64,000 nucleotides of DNA from BOG-908 sp963850605 (lineage in GTDB: Bacteria > Pseudomonadota > Alphaproteobacteria > Acetobacterales > Acetobacteraceae): contig CAWKLX010000006.1 of NCBI GenBank assembly GCA_963850605.1, positions 62,001 through 126,000 on the forward strand, in the 5' to 3' direction. Position 1 is the first letter of the stretch. Each line of letters starts with the position of its first letter. The notes beneath the pieces are model-generated. The model was not told the DNA's origin, made no database searches, and saw only the letters and a program-made list of their open reading frames with translations. The translations under genes were made by a program, and so were the position numbers. Shown here piece after piece: positions 47,367 through 56,503 of this stretch.

Positions 47367-47552
47367 CTACTTGGTACCCGACGGAAGCGGGGCGAGTTGC
47401 TGCGCCACCATGCCGTGATGCGGGCCTTCAAGCCAGTTGAAACGGTCCGTGCTGAGCAGGATGAAATGAATCAGCAATGCGAGCACGAACAGGAAAATCG
47501 ACAGCGCCACGAGCACGCGGCGGGGGTCGAACAGCAGCCATACACGGAACAT
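47367..47552 (-). CDS. pufA: light-harvesting 1 alpha polypeptide
   Basis: A 61-residue single-helix antenna protein. The N-terminus MFRVWLLFDPRRVLVALSIF and the bacteriochlorophyll-binding histidine 29 in ALLIHFILLST are typical, with TDRFNWLEGP after the helix. The C-terminal 15 residues (MVAQQLAPLPSGTK region) extend into the periplasm. It lies 12 bp after pufB. Confidence 0.95.
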   Translation of the reverse strand: MFRVWLLFDPRRVLVALSIFLFVLALLIHFILLSTDRFNWLEGPHHGMVAQQLAPLPSGTK

Positions 47553-47564
47553 GCGCGTGTCCTC

Positions 47565-47798
47565 CTATGCGACCAGGGATTTCACGACGAACATCGCGTG
47601 CTGGGCATGATCCAGCATCGATGTCGTGTAGCCATTCGGCCCAGGCAGCCACGGCCTCCACTGCCACACCAGGAAGTGCGCGATGATGGCAACCACCACG
47701 AAGCCGATGAAGCTGGTGAGAAAGATGCTGTGGAACTCTTTGGCTTCGCTTTCGGTCAGCCCTGACGCTGCGACGGGCCGTCTTGTAACGTCCGACAT
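47565..47798 (-). CDS. pufB: light-harvesting 1 beta polypeptide with C-terminal extension
   Basis: A 77-residue antenna protein. Conserved features are LTESEAKEFHSIFLTSFIGF (His23), the bacteriochlorophyll ligand His41 in AIIAHFLVWQWRPWLP, and the helix between them. Beta polypeptides normally end a few residues after the WRPWLP-type motif; this one continues for about 25 residues (GPNGYTTSMLDHAQHAMFVV and on) with two further histidines and a hydrophobic end. The start at 47798 is set by a near-perfect AGGAGGTGATCAC site. It is the first puf gene; no pufQ lies before it. Confidence 0.93.
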   Translation of the reverse strand: MSDVTRRPVAASGLTESEAKEFHSIFLTSFIGFVVVAIIAHFLVWQWRPWLPGPNGYTTSMLDHAQHAMFVVKSLVA

Positions 47799-47952
47799 GT
47801 GATCACCTCCTGTCATTGCCGCGCTGGACCCCGCGCGGCCGGGAACCCGACGACAGACTGCCCGCCGGGTGTACTCCGCCCGGCATCGCCGGTCGGTCTT
47901 GTGGGAGCTGGGGAGGACAAACCGTCACCCGCTCCGATTCCTTGTATCCGCA

Positions 47953-49395
47953 TCATGCGGGCACGAGCTCGAGCGACCGCTGCACACGCGCCAGGCCAAC
48001 ACGGCCCTCGCGTGCGCCGCGCGCATCCTGCTCCACGCGGTCGCGCAAGCGGCGCGCAGCCGAGATGCGCACAATGAACGGTTCGGCGGCCACCGCCTCG
48101 TCCAGTGCTTCGACCGCATCGTCGTCCCACAGCATGTCGGCCGCGTCGCGCGCCGGCGTGGGATCGATGCGGTCCATTTCGCTGGCCAACGGCAGAATGT
48201 GGAACAGCGCATCGAACAGCGCGTTGCAGTATTCCTGGATGATCCAGGTCGCACCCGCAAAGCCCATGAACGGCGTGCCGGTCGCGCGGCGGATGACGGC
48301 GCCAGGGAACGACGCGGGAATGAACATGCAGCGCGCGCCCTGTTCGGCGGCATACATGCGCTCGTTGAAGGAGCCGTACAGCACGAGCGGCGGCGTTTTC
48401 TTCAGCGCCGCGCGCACGGCGTTGTTGTCCGGCTTGGTTCCAGCGGTGCGGCTGAACGAGAAGGTGCAGGGCACACCCATCTCACCCTCCAGGAATTGGC
48501 GCACGCCCCGTGTGTAGGTGTCCGTTGCCACGATTGCGAAAGAGGCTGTCGCGAAAAAATCCTGAGTGACGCTGCGCCACAAATCCCAGATCGGCTTGAT
48601 CGTCGTGTGTTTCTCGCTCTCGATGAACGGCTCCGGATCGACGCCGGCCAACTCGCCCAGCGCGCGCAGGAAATTGGTGGTGGCAAAGATGCCGATCGGC
48701 GCTTGCAGGTACGGCCGGTCCAGCGCCTCGCACAGTTTGCGGCCGAACTCGCGATACATGCAGACATTGACATCCGCGTTCGGCAGTTTGGCCACGTCCT
48801 CCAGATGCGCGCCCAGCGGGAACGTTAGGTTGATCTCGCAGCCGATGCCTTCGACCAGGCGCCGTATCTCGGCCAGATCGGACGGCATGTTGAACGTCCC
48901 GTACATCGGCCCGATGATGTTCACCCGTGGCTTCACACCTTCAGCCCGCACCGGCCGTGGCTTGATCTTTTTCTTGCCGCCAAACTCGGTCCACAGCCAG
49001 TACAGCGCGCGGTCGGCGGTCTGCCACTGATCCTCATCGATGGTGCGCGGTATGAAGCGCAGCACGTTACTGCCTTCAGGCGTCACTCCGCCCCCGATCA
49101 TTTCGGCGATGCTGCCCGTCACCACGACAGCCGGCAGATCCTGGTCGCCGACAGCGGCCGCGCGGCGCATCGCGCCCTCGGTGCCTTCGCTCGACAGATT
49201 GTCTTCCGACAAGCCCGTGACCATCACCGGCAGTTCGTGCGGCGGCAGCGCGTCGGTGTAGTGCAGCACGGCGGTCACTGGCAGGTTCTCGCACCCGACG
49301 GGACCATCGACGATCACGCGCAGGCCGCGCACCGCGCAGAACGCGTACACCGCACCCCAGTAGCCGCCAGCGCGATCGTGGTCCTGGACCAGCAT
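47953..49395 (-). CDS. bchZ: chlorophyllide a reductase subunit Z
   Basis: A 480-residue nitrogenase-like subunit that with BchY forms the catalytic component reducing ring B of chlorophyllide to the bacteriochlorin. Characteristic segments are DHDRAGGYWGAVYAFCAVRG, DGPVGCENLPVTAVLHYTDA and MVTGLSEDNLSSEGTEGAMR; the C-terminal WDDDAVEALDEAVAAEPFIV is also conserved. It follows bchY by 5 bp. The 154 bp between it and pufB holds no gene; pufQ, found here in Rhodobacter, is absent. Confidence 0.96.
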   Translation of the reverse strand: MLVQDHDRAGGYWGAVYAFCAVRGLRVIVDGPVGCENLPVTAVLHYTDALPPHELPVMVTGLSEDNLSSEGTEGAMRRAAAVGDQDLPAVVVTGSIAEMIGGGVTPEGSNVLRFIPRTIDEDQWQTADRALYWLWTEFGGKKKIKPRPVRAEGVKPRVNIIGPMYGTFNMPSDLAEIRRLVEGIGCEINLTFPLGAHLEDVAKLPNADVNVCMYREFGRKLCEALDRPYLQAPIGIFATTNFLRALGELAGVDPEPFIESEKHTTIKPIWDLWRSVTQDFFATASFAIVATDTYTRGVRQFLEGEMGVPCTFSFSRTAGTKPDNNAVRAALKKTPPLVLYGSFNERMYAAEQGARCMFIPASFPGAVIRRATGTPFMGFAGATWIIQEYCNALFDALFHILPLASEMDRIDPTPARDAADMLWDDDAVEALDEAVAAEPFIVRISAARRLRDRVEQDARGAREGRVGLARVQRSLELVPA

Positions 49396-49400
49396 TCTTC

Positions 49401-50897
49401 TCAGGTCCCCACCGCTTCGAGGGATTTCGCGCGTGCCAGACGCGCCTTGCGTGTGCGCTCGCGGGCGCCGGGCGGCTCGACCGGCTTCTCGCGCCAGCCA
49501 TAGCCCGAGGCATCGCCCGTGCCGACACCTTCAAAGAACGACACCATGCGTGCGAAGCGCGGCGCACCCTTGGTCTGCGCGGCCACGATGGCGGCGAGCG
49601 ATCCGGCGCCCGCCGCACCCATCAGCGGACGCGCCGACACCATGTTGGTGTAGTACAGCGCGGGGATGCCAAGCTCTTTCGCCTTCTGCACCAGGGGCGT
49701 CGTGCCGATGGCGAGATCGGGCCGCACGTCCTGCATGGCGGAAACATCGTGTTCCAGCGAGGCGCGATACTGCACGTGTGTCCCGCGCGCTTCCAGCCAC
49801 TCGCGATCGGCCGCACTCCATTCCGTGCGCGGGCAGGCGGTGCCGACATAGGGCACGTCGGCACCCGCTTCTATCAGCAGGCGTGCGACCAGCAATTCGG
49901 AGCCTTCATAGCCGGACACGGTGATTCGTGCGTCGATGGGGTTCGCGTCGAGCGCCGCGCGGATCGCCGGGAGCGCAGCCGCCTTGGCCGCATCGATCTT
50001 GGAGGCATCGATGCCGGCAGCCGCACCCACCGCATCCAGCCACGCCGCCGTACCGTCAAGTCCGACCGGCGCGGACCCGACGACAGGCCGCCCCGCCGCG
50101 CGCAGCTCGCGCACCGACGCGGTGTAGAATGGGTGTGCGGCGGCGGCCACCCGGCAATCGAGCGCCGCATACAGGTCGCGCCATTCGCGGCACGGCAGCG
50201 TCGGCGCCAGCGCCATGCCCATCGGCGCGAGCAGCGCGCCCACGCCGGGCGGGTCGGCGGGGAAAAATTCGCCCAGCATGGCCACGGTAGGCAGGTCCTG
50301 CAGCACACGCGGACGCGCCACGGGCCCGGCTTCGGCCTCGGTGCGCGCATATTTCAGCATCGCGCCAGTCAGCACGTCCTTGGCCTCGGCATGGGTCGGC
50401 ACGCCAAAACCAGGCACATCGATGCCGATGATGCGCACGCCGTCGATCTGCTTCGGGAGCAAATCCAACGGCACGCCCGACGCGGTCGGCACGCATAGAT
50501 TGATGATCACAACAGCATCGTAATCGGCGGGCTTGGCCGTCTCGAACACCGCGTTACGGATATCCTCGAACAATTGGCCGCGAACCAGCGACTCGGAGTT
50601 GAACGGGACGTAGCCGACGGTCCGCCGCGCGCCATAAAAATGCGAGGTGAACGTCAACCCATACACGCAACATGCAGAGCCGGACAGGATCGTCGCCACA
50701 CGGCGCATGCGCAGCCCCACGCGCAGCGAACCGAAGGCGGGGCACATCGATTGCGGCTGGTCGTGCGGACCGCGCGGGTAGTCTGCCATCAGCTGGTCCA
50801 TCGCCACCGACTTGCCGGCTGCGCGCGCGGCCTCGGTCAGGCGCGCGCGGCCGCCATGGCAGCCGCCGCCGGTGACAGGGGGAATCGACCCGTCCAT
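49401..50897 (-). CDS. bchY: chlorophyllide a reductase subunit Y
   Basis: Partner of BchZ. The N-terminal GGGCHGGRARLTEAARAAGK and the following PHDQPQSMCPAFGSLRVGLR, SGSACCVYGLTFTSHFYGA and VVIINLCVPTASGVPLDLLP contain the cluster-binding cysteines. I use ATG 50897 (MDGSIPPVTG), giving about 498 residues; ATG 50915, overlapping the end of bchX, is an alternative. The upstream open frame beyond that is antisense-free extension without similarity. Confidence 0.95.
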   Translation of the reverse strand: MDGSIPPVTGGGCHGGRARLTEAARAAGKSVAMDQLMADYPRGPHDQPQSMCPAFGSLRVGLRMRRVATILSGSACCVYGLTFTSHFYGARRTVGYVPFNSESLVRGQLFEDIRNAVFETAKPADYDAVVIINLCVPTASGVPLDLLPKQIDGVRIIGIDVPGFGVPTHAEAKDVLTGAMLKYARTEAEAGPVARPRVLQDLPTVAMLGEFFPADPPGVGALLAPMGMALAPTLPCREWRDLYAALDCRVAAAAHPFYTASVRELRAAGRPVVGSAPVGLDGTAAWLDAVGAAAGIDASKIDAAKAAALPAIRAALDANPIDARITVSGYEGSELLVARLLIEAGADVPYVGTACPRTEWSAADREWLEARGTHVQYRASLEHDVSAMQDVRPDLAIGTTPLVQKAKELGIPALYYTNMVSARPLMGAAGAGSLAAIVAAQTKGAPRFARMVSFFEGVGTGDASGYGWREKPVEPPGARERTRKARLARAKSLEAVGT

Positions 50898-50901
50898 GCT
50901 C

Positions 50902-51918
50902 TCAGGCACCCTCATAGATGACTTCGAGCGACGCCTTGTTGCTGATGGTGGCGGGGCACATGTCCTGCTCGGTGGCCGGCACCAGAACCACGCTGCGGCC
51001 GACAGCATCACCCTTGAACAGGTTCAGCAGATTTTCGTGCGTCAGCGGGTTCGGCCGCACCGGCGGCGCGCTCGCCACCTGTTCTGCCAACTGCTCGAAC
51101 ATCGGCGCCCAGCGCCCGCCAGGCGTGCCGATGATCTCGTAATTCGCACTCTTGCGCCGGATATCGTCATCTGCGGGTATCGCCGACAGCACGGGAATGC
51201 CGACTTTCTCCGCGAAAGCCTGCGCTTCGCCCGTGCCATCGTCCTTGTTGATGACCATGCCGGCAACACCGACATTGCCACCCAATTTGCGAAAATAATC
51301 GACGGCCGAACACACGTTGTTGGCGACATACAGCGATTGCAAATCGTTGGAGGCCACGACGATCACTTTCTGACACATGTCGCGCGCGATCGGCAGGCCG
51401 AATCCGCCGCACACCACGTCACCCAGGAAGTCGAGCAGGACGTAGTCAAAACCCCATTCATGGAAACCAAGTTTTTCGAGCAGCTCGAATCCGTGGATGA
51501 TGCCCCGGCCACCGCAGCCGCGCCCGACTTCCGGGCCGCCCAGCTCCATCGCGTAGACGCCATCGCGCTTGAAGCAAACGTCGCCGATGGCCACGGCCTC
51601 GCCGGCCAGTTTCTTCTTCGATGACGTTTCGATGATCGTGGGGCAGGAGCGTCCGCCGAACAGCAGCGATGTCGTGTCGCTCTTCGGGTCGCAACCAATC
51701 AGCAACACGCGCTTGCCCTGCTGTGCCATCATGTAGCTGAGGTTGGCGAGCGTGAAGCTCTTGCCGATGCCGCCTTTGCCATAGATCGCGATGATCTGCG
51801 TTTCTTTCTTGGCGGGTGCGGTGGACACCGCATCCGGCTCGATGGCCGCTTCCGCCCGCAATGCGTCCGCCATGCTGGCCTGGGTGGGCCCGGGTGTCAT
51901 GCCGACATGTGCGTTCAT
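50902..51918 (-). CDS. bchX: chlorophyllide a reductase iron protein X
   Basis: A 338-residue NifH-like ATPase donating electrons to BchYZ. P-loop IAIYGKGGIGKSFTLANLSY near residue 45, GCDPKSDTTSLLFGG, and cluster cysteines in GGPEVGRGCGGRGII and LGDVVCGGFGLPI. The ATG at 51918 overlaps the bchC stop (ATGA); longer frames upstream lack similarity. An N-terminal extension of about 38 residues precedes the ATPase fold, as usual for BchX. Confidence 0.96.
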   Translation of the reverse strand: MNAHVGMTPGPTQASMADALRAEAAIEPDAVSTAPAKKETQIIAIYGKGGIGKSFTLANLSYMMAQQGKRVLLIGCDPKSDTTSLLFGGRSCPTIIETSSKKKLAGEAVAIGDVCFKRDGVYAMELGGPEVGRGCGGRGIIHGFELLEKLGFHEWGFDYVLLDFLGDVVCGGFGLPIARDMCQKVIVVASNDLQSLYVANNVCSAVDYFRKLGGNVGVAGMVINKDDGTGEAQAFAEKVGIPVLSAIPADDDIRRKSANYEIIGTPGGRWAPMFEQLAEQVASAPPVRPNPLTHENLLNLFKGDAVGRSVVLVPATEQDMCPATISNKASLEVIYEGA

Positions 51919-52850
51919 GCTGTGCTCCAGTCGAGAACCATTTTGAGGCATTCGATATCGTTGAAGGCGGTGCGGTAGGCGGCCGGCGCGTTGCTCGCCG
52001 ATGCGCGATGCGTAATCAGCCCATCGAGCGACAGCGCGCCGCTCGCCGCCAGCCCCGCCACATGCGCCAGATCCGCCTTCTGCCACTGCGCCGCCACCAG
52101 CACGCGCGCCTCGCGCATAAAGGCGGGCGGAAAGGAAAAGCTGAGCGGCGCGCTATAGAATCCGGCGAGCACCACCGCGCCGCCCGGGGCCAGGCGCGCG
52201 ATCAACGTGTCCAGAAGTGCCGCATCGCCGCTCGCATCGACGATGTTGCGATAGTCACGCCGCGCATCGGCGGCGGGATCAATCACGGCATATCCATCCG
52301 CGCCGGCCGCGCGTGCCGCCGCGTGCTCCCACACGGTCGGCGCGCCACCCGCCTGCACCGTCAGTCGCGCCAGCAGCCGGCCGAGCGTGCCGTGACCCAC
52401 GATCAGATCCGGCAACCCCGCACCCGGCAACGCAAGCGCATGCTGTGCCGTGGCCGCCAGCGCCAACAATGTCGCCCGTTCGCCGAGCAACTCCGGTACG
52501 GCAACAACCCGGCTGGCCGCAGTTACCACGCGGCTGGCGGTCCCGCCGAACAGGCCGCGCACGGCGCCGTAGCAATTGGCACCCGGCACGAACACCAGCG
52601 TGCCCTCCGGCGTGCCAGCGTCCGCACCGGCCTTCGCCACACGGCCAACGCCCTCGTATCCGGGCACCAGCGGATACCCCATGCCGGGAAACGGCGGCAT
52701 ACGGCCTTCATACAACAACCGTTCGGTACCGGTGCTGATGCCACTCCACGCCATGTCGATGACCACGTCGCCCGGCAAGGGCGGTGTCAGCTCGAGTTCG
52801 TCGACCGCGAGCTGCCCTGGGGCGGATAATACGATGGCGTTCGTCAGCAT
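51915..52850 (-). CDS. bchC: 3-hydroxyethyl bacteriochlorophyllide a dehydrogenase
   Basis: A 311-residue MDR-type dehydrogenase oxidising the C3 hydroxyethyl group to acetyl. The N-terminus MLTNAIVLSAPGQLAVDELE, GISTGTERLLYEGRMPPFPG and GYPLVPGYEGVGRVAKAG are typical, followed by a nucleotide domain (LIVGHGTLGRLLARL). ATG 52850 has GAGGGAGGA just upstream. The promoter region carries two PpsR sites 8 bp apart. First gene of bchCXYZ-pufBALMC, although crtEF upstream may read through. Confidence 0.94.
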   Translation of the reverse strand: MLTNAIVLSAPGQLAVDELELTPPLPGDVVIDMAWSGISTGTERLLYEGRMPPFPGMGYPLVPGYEGVGRVAKAGADAGTPEGTLVFVPGANCYGAVRGLFGGTASRVVTAASRVVAVPELLGERATLLALAATAQHALALPGAGLPDLIVGHGTLGRLLARLTVQAGGAPTVWEHAAARAAGADGYAVIDPAADARRDYRNIVDASGDAALLDTLIARLAPGGAVVLAGFYSAPLSFSFPPAFMREARVLVAAQWQKADLAHVAGLAASGALSLDGLITHRASASNAPAAYRTAFNDIECLKMVLDWSTA

Positions 52851-52890
52851 GCGTTCCTCCCTCGTTGGCGACATTGCGCGATGATCATCC

Positions 52891-52934
52891 TGTAAGCCTA
52901 GCCTTACAGCGGGCGGTGTCAACTAAGATTTACA
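52891..52934. promoter_or_regulatory. bchC promoter with two PpsR/CrtJ sites 8 bp apart
   Basis: Perfect TGT-N12-ACA palindromes lie at 52891-52908 and 52917-52934, separated by exactly 8 bp. On the minus strand TTGACA (52922-52917) is followed after 16 bp by TAGGCT, so one site covers the -35 box and the other the -10 box. This is the arrangement described for the Rhodobacter capsulatus bchC promoter, where CrtJ binds the pair cooperatively. The sites also overlap the 3' end region of crtF. Confidence 0.88.
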
Positions 52935-52943
52935 TTCCGTGTG

Positions 52944-54042
52944 TCACGCCGTCGCCAGCAGCACACTGGTGAGGAGCGGCGTGGCCGTCGGCAGTGCCCG
53001 AACCCGCGCAAATCCGGCATCCCGCAGCATGCTTGTCAGCGCCCCGCGCGTCCGCGGCCGGCCCGATCCCATGGCCAGCAGATAAAAACCGAAATAGGCG
53101 TCGCCCATACGCTCGGCGCCTGGTGTGCCGGCCATCGGCTCGGCGAGCAGCAGGCGGCCGCCGCGCGGCAATGCCGCATGCACGGCGCGCATAAGATGCA
53201 GTGCTGCCCCGTCGTCGTGATCGTGCACCACACGCACCAGGCTGATCAGGTCGGCTCCCCGGGGCAGGGGATCGGTCAGAAAATCGCCCCCCACCGCCTC
53301 GGCCCGCTCGGACACGCCGGCGGCGGCGAATCGGGCGCGCGCCAGATCGGCCACGCTCGGCAGGTCGAACAAGGTCATGAGCAGCCCGGGCGCCCTCGCG
53401 GCCGCAGTCTGCAAGAAAACGCCCGCGCCGCCGCCCACATCCATCAACCGCGCGTGCCGGCGCACGTCGTAGGCATCCAGTATCTCGCGTGCCACCAGCG
53501 GCTGGGACTGCGCCATCAGCGCCGAGTAGCCGGCCACCGCCGCCGGGTCGGCTGGCGCCCCCTTCGCATAGGCCCAGTACGCCGACAGCCGTGTCGGCCC
53601 GCCGAGACCCGCGCAGAAGGGCAACGGGATCAGCCATGTCCGCATAGAACATCGCGTGGTGAGCGACCATCGATGCCACGCCGGGATTGTCGATCAACGC
53701 CGCACCCAGCGCGCCCAGGCCGAATGTGTCTCCCGACCGGCGGGAAACGAGGTCCAGCGCCACCGCCCCATCCAGCAAACGCCGCGCCGTGTCCGGCGTC
53801 AGGCCGAGCCGCTCGGCCAGCTCCGGCAAGGCGAGCGGACCTTTCGCCAGCATATCGAACAGCCGCAAATCGAGGCAGGCGCGCAGGATTTGCGCATACA
53901 CGAACCCGGCGCACAGATCGAACAAGGCGGCAGTCCGCCGCCGCGCCACAGGCCTGGTCAGCGGAAATTGCGCCGCCCAGGCCCGGAACCTGGCCGAGCC
54001 GACAAGCCGGTCCCGCAGGCCTAAAATATTCTCATAAGCCAA
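52944..54042 (-). CDS. crtF: demethylspheroidene/hydroxyneurosporene O-methyltransferase, frameshifted
   Basis: SAM-dependent methyltransferase of about 365 residues that methylates the C1 hydroxyl of spheroidene-series carotenoids. The first frame starts at TTG 54042 (AYENILGLRDRLVGSARFRA) and includes FPLTRPVARRRTAALFDLCA and a winged-helix region. The second resumes at GGPTRLSAYWAYAKGAPADP and carries the SAM motif MDVGGGAGVFLQTAAARAPG and the catalytic-region VRVVHDHDDGAALHL. Removing one base from CCC 53608-53610 joins them (LLRGLGGPTRL). The TTG start is the only one near the family N-terminus. It begins 10 bp after crtE. Confidence 0.9.
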
Positions 54043-54052
54043 AGCCCGCGTT

Positions 54053-54922
54053 TTAGGCGGCCTGCTGTGACAGTCTCGCCGGCAGCAAGCGCGACGTTTC
54101 GGTCAGGATGTGGCGTCGTAGCTCATACTGGCCGGGGCAGGCGGGCACCGCCGCCATTGCATGCCCCGCCAGTTCCCGCAGCCATGCGACCGCGCCATCC
54201 AGCCCCAGTTCAGCGACCGCGTTCGGCCGTGCATGCGCCGCGTCCTGGCCCACCGGCTTGCCGAGTTCGCCGGCGTCGCCCACCGCATCGCGCAAATCGT
54301 CGGCGACTTGAAAAGCCTCACCCAGACGCAGCCCAAGAGCGCGCCAGGGCTCGGCCTCTTCCCCCGCGGATGCAGCGCCGCACATGGTCGCGGCCGCGAA
54401 CAGCGCGCCCGTCTTTTCCCGCTGATACTGGGCCAGGTCGCAGGCCGGTTCGCATTCCCAGGCCTGGCCCGCGACGATGCCGCGCGGCACCCCAACGCCA
54501 CGTCCTACAATGGTGACCAGCCGTGCCAGACGCGCCGGAGCAACCGAAGCGGCTTCCGCCAGCACCTGGAAAGCCAGCACGATCAGCGCATCGCCGGCCA
54601 AGACCGCCAGCATCTCGCCGTGCGCGCGGTGCACGGTGGGGCGGCCGCGTCGCGTGTCGGCGTCGTCGAAACAGGGCAGGTCGTCATGCACCAACGAGGC
54701 GCAGTGCAGCAGCTCGATCGCGGAAGCGGCCGCATCGGTCAGTGCCGGCGCATCCTCGCCGCAGGCGGCGGCCACCGCCAGACACAGGCGTGGGCGAATG
54801 CGGGCACCTCGGGGGAAAACACTGTCATGCATCGCGGCCGCTAGGCCCGGGGGCGCGCCGGCAGCATCGGCTTGGGCCACGGCGCCGGTCAGCGTAAGCT
54901 CGATCCGCGACATCGCATCCAT
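54053..54922 (-). CDS. crtE: geranylgeranyl diphosphate synthase
   Basis: A 289-residue polyprenyl synthase making C20 diphosphate for carotenoids and the bacteriochlorophyll tail. The first aspartate-rich motif is LVHDDLPCFDDADTRRGRPT and the second is FQVADDLRDAVGDAGELGKP. ATG 54922 has GGAG eight bases upstream; the longer frame to 54961 would run into the PpsR sites. It heads the crtEF unit and diverges from crtD across a region with PpsR-type sites. Confidence 0.94.
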   Translation of the reverse strand: MDAMSRIELTLTGAVAQADAAGAPPGLAAAMHDSVFPRGARIRPRLCLAVAAACGEDAPALTDAAASAIELLHCASLVHDDLPCFDDADTRRGRPTVHRAHGEMLAVLAGDALIVLAFQVLAEAASVAPARLARLVTIVGRGVGVPRGIVAGQAWECEPACDLAQYQREKTGALFAAATMCGAASAGEEAEPWRALGLRLGEAFQVADDLRDAVGDAGELGKPVGQDAAHARPNAVAELGLDGAVAWLRELAGHAMAAVPACPGQYELRRHILTETSRLLPARLSQQAA

Positions 54923-54942
54923 CGTTCGGTCTCCGCGACAAC

Positions 54943-54985
54943 TGTCAACCCGGCTTGTCACCGAAACTGTCAGACTTTACTGACA
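54943..54985. promoter_or_regulatory. crtE/crtD divergent promoter with PpsR-type sites
   Basis: A perfect TGT-N12-ACA palindrome lies at 54968-54985 and a near match (TGT-N12-TCA) at 54943-54960, 7 bp apart. They sit in the 83-bp region between the divergent crtE (54922) and crtD (55006) starts. TTGACA-like boxes occur on both strands within it. PpsR bound here could repress both carotenoid units at once. Confidence 0.8.
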
Positions 54986-55005
54986 CACATGTCAAGCAGG
55001 GAATC

Positions 55006-56503
55006 ATGGCCATGCGCCCGCCGCGGGTGACGGTGATCGGTGCCGGAATCGGCGGCCTTGTGGCCGCCGTCGATCTGGCGGTGGCGGGGTGCGCGGTCAC
55101 CGTGCTGGAACGGGCCGCTACCCCGGGCGGAAAAATGCGTCAGGTGCGCGCCGGCGGGGTGGCCATCGATGCCGGCCCGACCGTGTTCACCATGCGCTGG
55201 GTGTTCGACGCCATCTTTGCCGGGGCTGGCGCATCGCTGGCGGAGCATGTGAGCCTTCGTTCCGCCGAATTGCTGGCGCGACATGCCTGGGGCGCCGACG
55301 AGCGGCTCGACCTCTTCGCCGATGTGGACCGCACAGCCGACGCGATCGGCGTCTTCGCCGGCACACGCGAAGCTTCCGGGTTCAAGGCCTTCACGCGGCG
55401 TTCGCGAGACATCTACAGCATTTTGAAAACTCCCTTCTTGCAAGCAGCGCGGCCCACACCGCTAGGGCTGGTGCGCGCAGCCGGTATCGGCCCGATGCTG
55501 CGGATCAATCCATTCGAGACATTGATGGGGGCTTTGGCGAAGACCTTTGCCGATCCCCGGCTGCGCCAGCTGTTCGGCCGCTATTCGACCTATTGCGGCT
55601 CCTCGCCCTACGCGGCACCCGCCACGTTGATGCTGGTGGCGCATGTGGAGCGCGACGGCGTGTGGCTGGTCGAAGGCGGCATGCACCGGCTGGCGACCGC
55701 CCTGGCGAACTTGGCCGTATCCCGTGGTGCAGCGATCCGGTACGGCGCCGAGGTTGCGAGCATCCAGACGACCGGCGGCCGGCCTAGCGGTGTCATGCTG
55801 CGGGATGGCGAGCACATTGCGGCCGATCGCATTGTGCTGAACGGCGACCCGGCCGCGCTACCGCAGAATTTCTTCGGGCCGGACGTGGCTCGGGCGGTCA
55901 AGCCGCAACGCCAGGCACGCCGCTCGCTCTCGGCGCTTACCTGGGCGATGCGCGCGCGCAGCTCCGGCTTTCCTCTGACGCGTCACAACGTGTTTTTCTC
56001 GCGCGACTACGCGGCCGAGTTCGACGACCTGTTCGGCCAGCATCGCTTGCCACGCGCGCCTACCATATACGTGTGCGCCCAGGATCGCGGTGACGAGGGC
56101 AAGGCGCCGGAGGGGCCTGAGCGACTGCTCTGCCTGGTGAACGCGCCGGCCACTGGCGATACACATCCATCATCACAAAGCGAGATCAACTCATGCACGG
56201 AGCGCAGCTTTGCCCATCTGGCAACATGCGGATTGCACGTGGACCTGAGGACGGCGGACAGCGTGCAGACGGGTCCGGAACAGTTCGAAGACATGTTTCC
56301 GGGGACAGGGGGAGCGCTGTACGGCCCGGCGGTGCACGGCCCCTGGGCGACGTTCCAGCGGCCGGCCAGCCGGAACTCGCATCCCGGGTCTCTACCTGGC
56401 GGGGGGGAGCACTCATCCGGGAGCGGGTGTGCCAATGGCGGCGCTGTCGGGCCGGCTGGCAGCGGCGGCGGTGCTCGAAGATGGCGCTTCGATGCGCCGG
56501 TAG
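55006..56503 (+). CDS. crtD: methoxyneurosporene (1-hydroxycarotenoid 3,4-) dehydrogenase, frameshifted
   Basis: A flavin desaturase of about 498 residues that introduces the C3,4 double bond into spheroidene-series carotenoids. From ATG 55006 it shows VTVIGAGIGGLVAAVDLAVA, TPGGKMRQVRAGGVAIDAGP and YSTYCGSSPYAAPATL. The frame is correct until GPWATFQRPASR; removing one A from AA 56374-56375 restores TRIPGLYLAGGSTHPGAGVP and a stop at 56503 (EDGASMRR). Without the correction the frame runs straight into crtC, producing a false fusion. If a base at 56483-56484 is also extra, the stop would instead be at 56549. Confidence 0.88.

Noticed and set aside
46386..47765. 459-codon plus-strand open frame
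   Set aside because: Antisense to pufM, pufL and pufA, with biased composition only.
47799..47952. Possible pufQ between bchZ and pufB
   Set aside because: No open frame with a ribosome-binding site or a membrane helix of PufQ type is present in these 154 bp.
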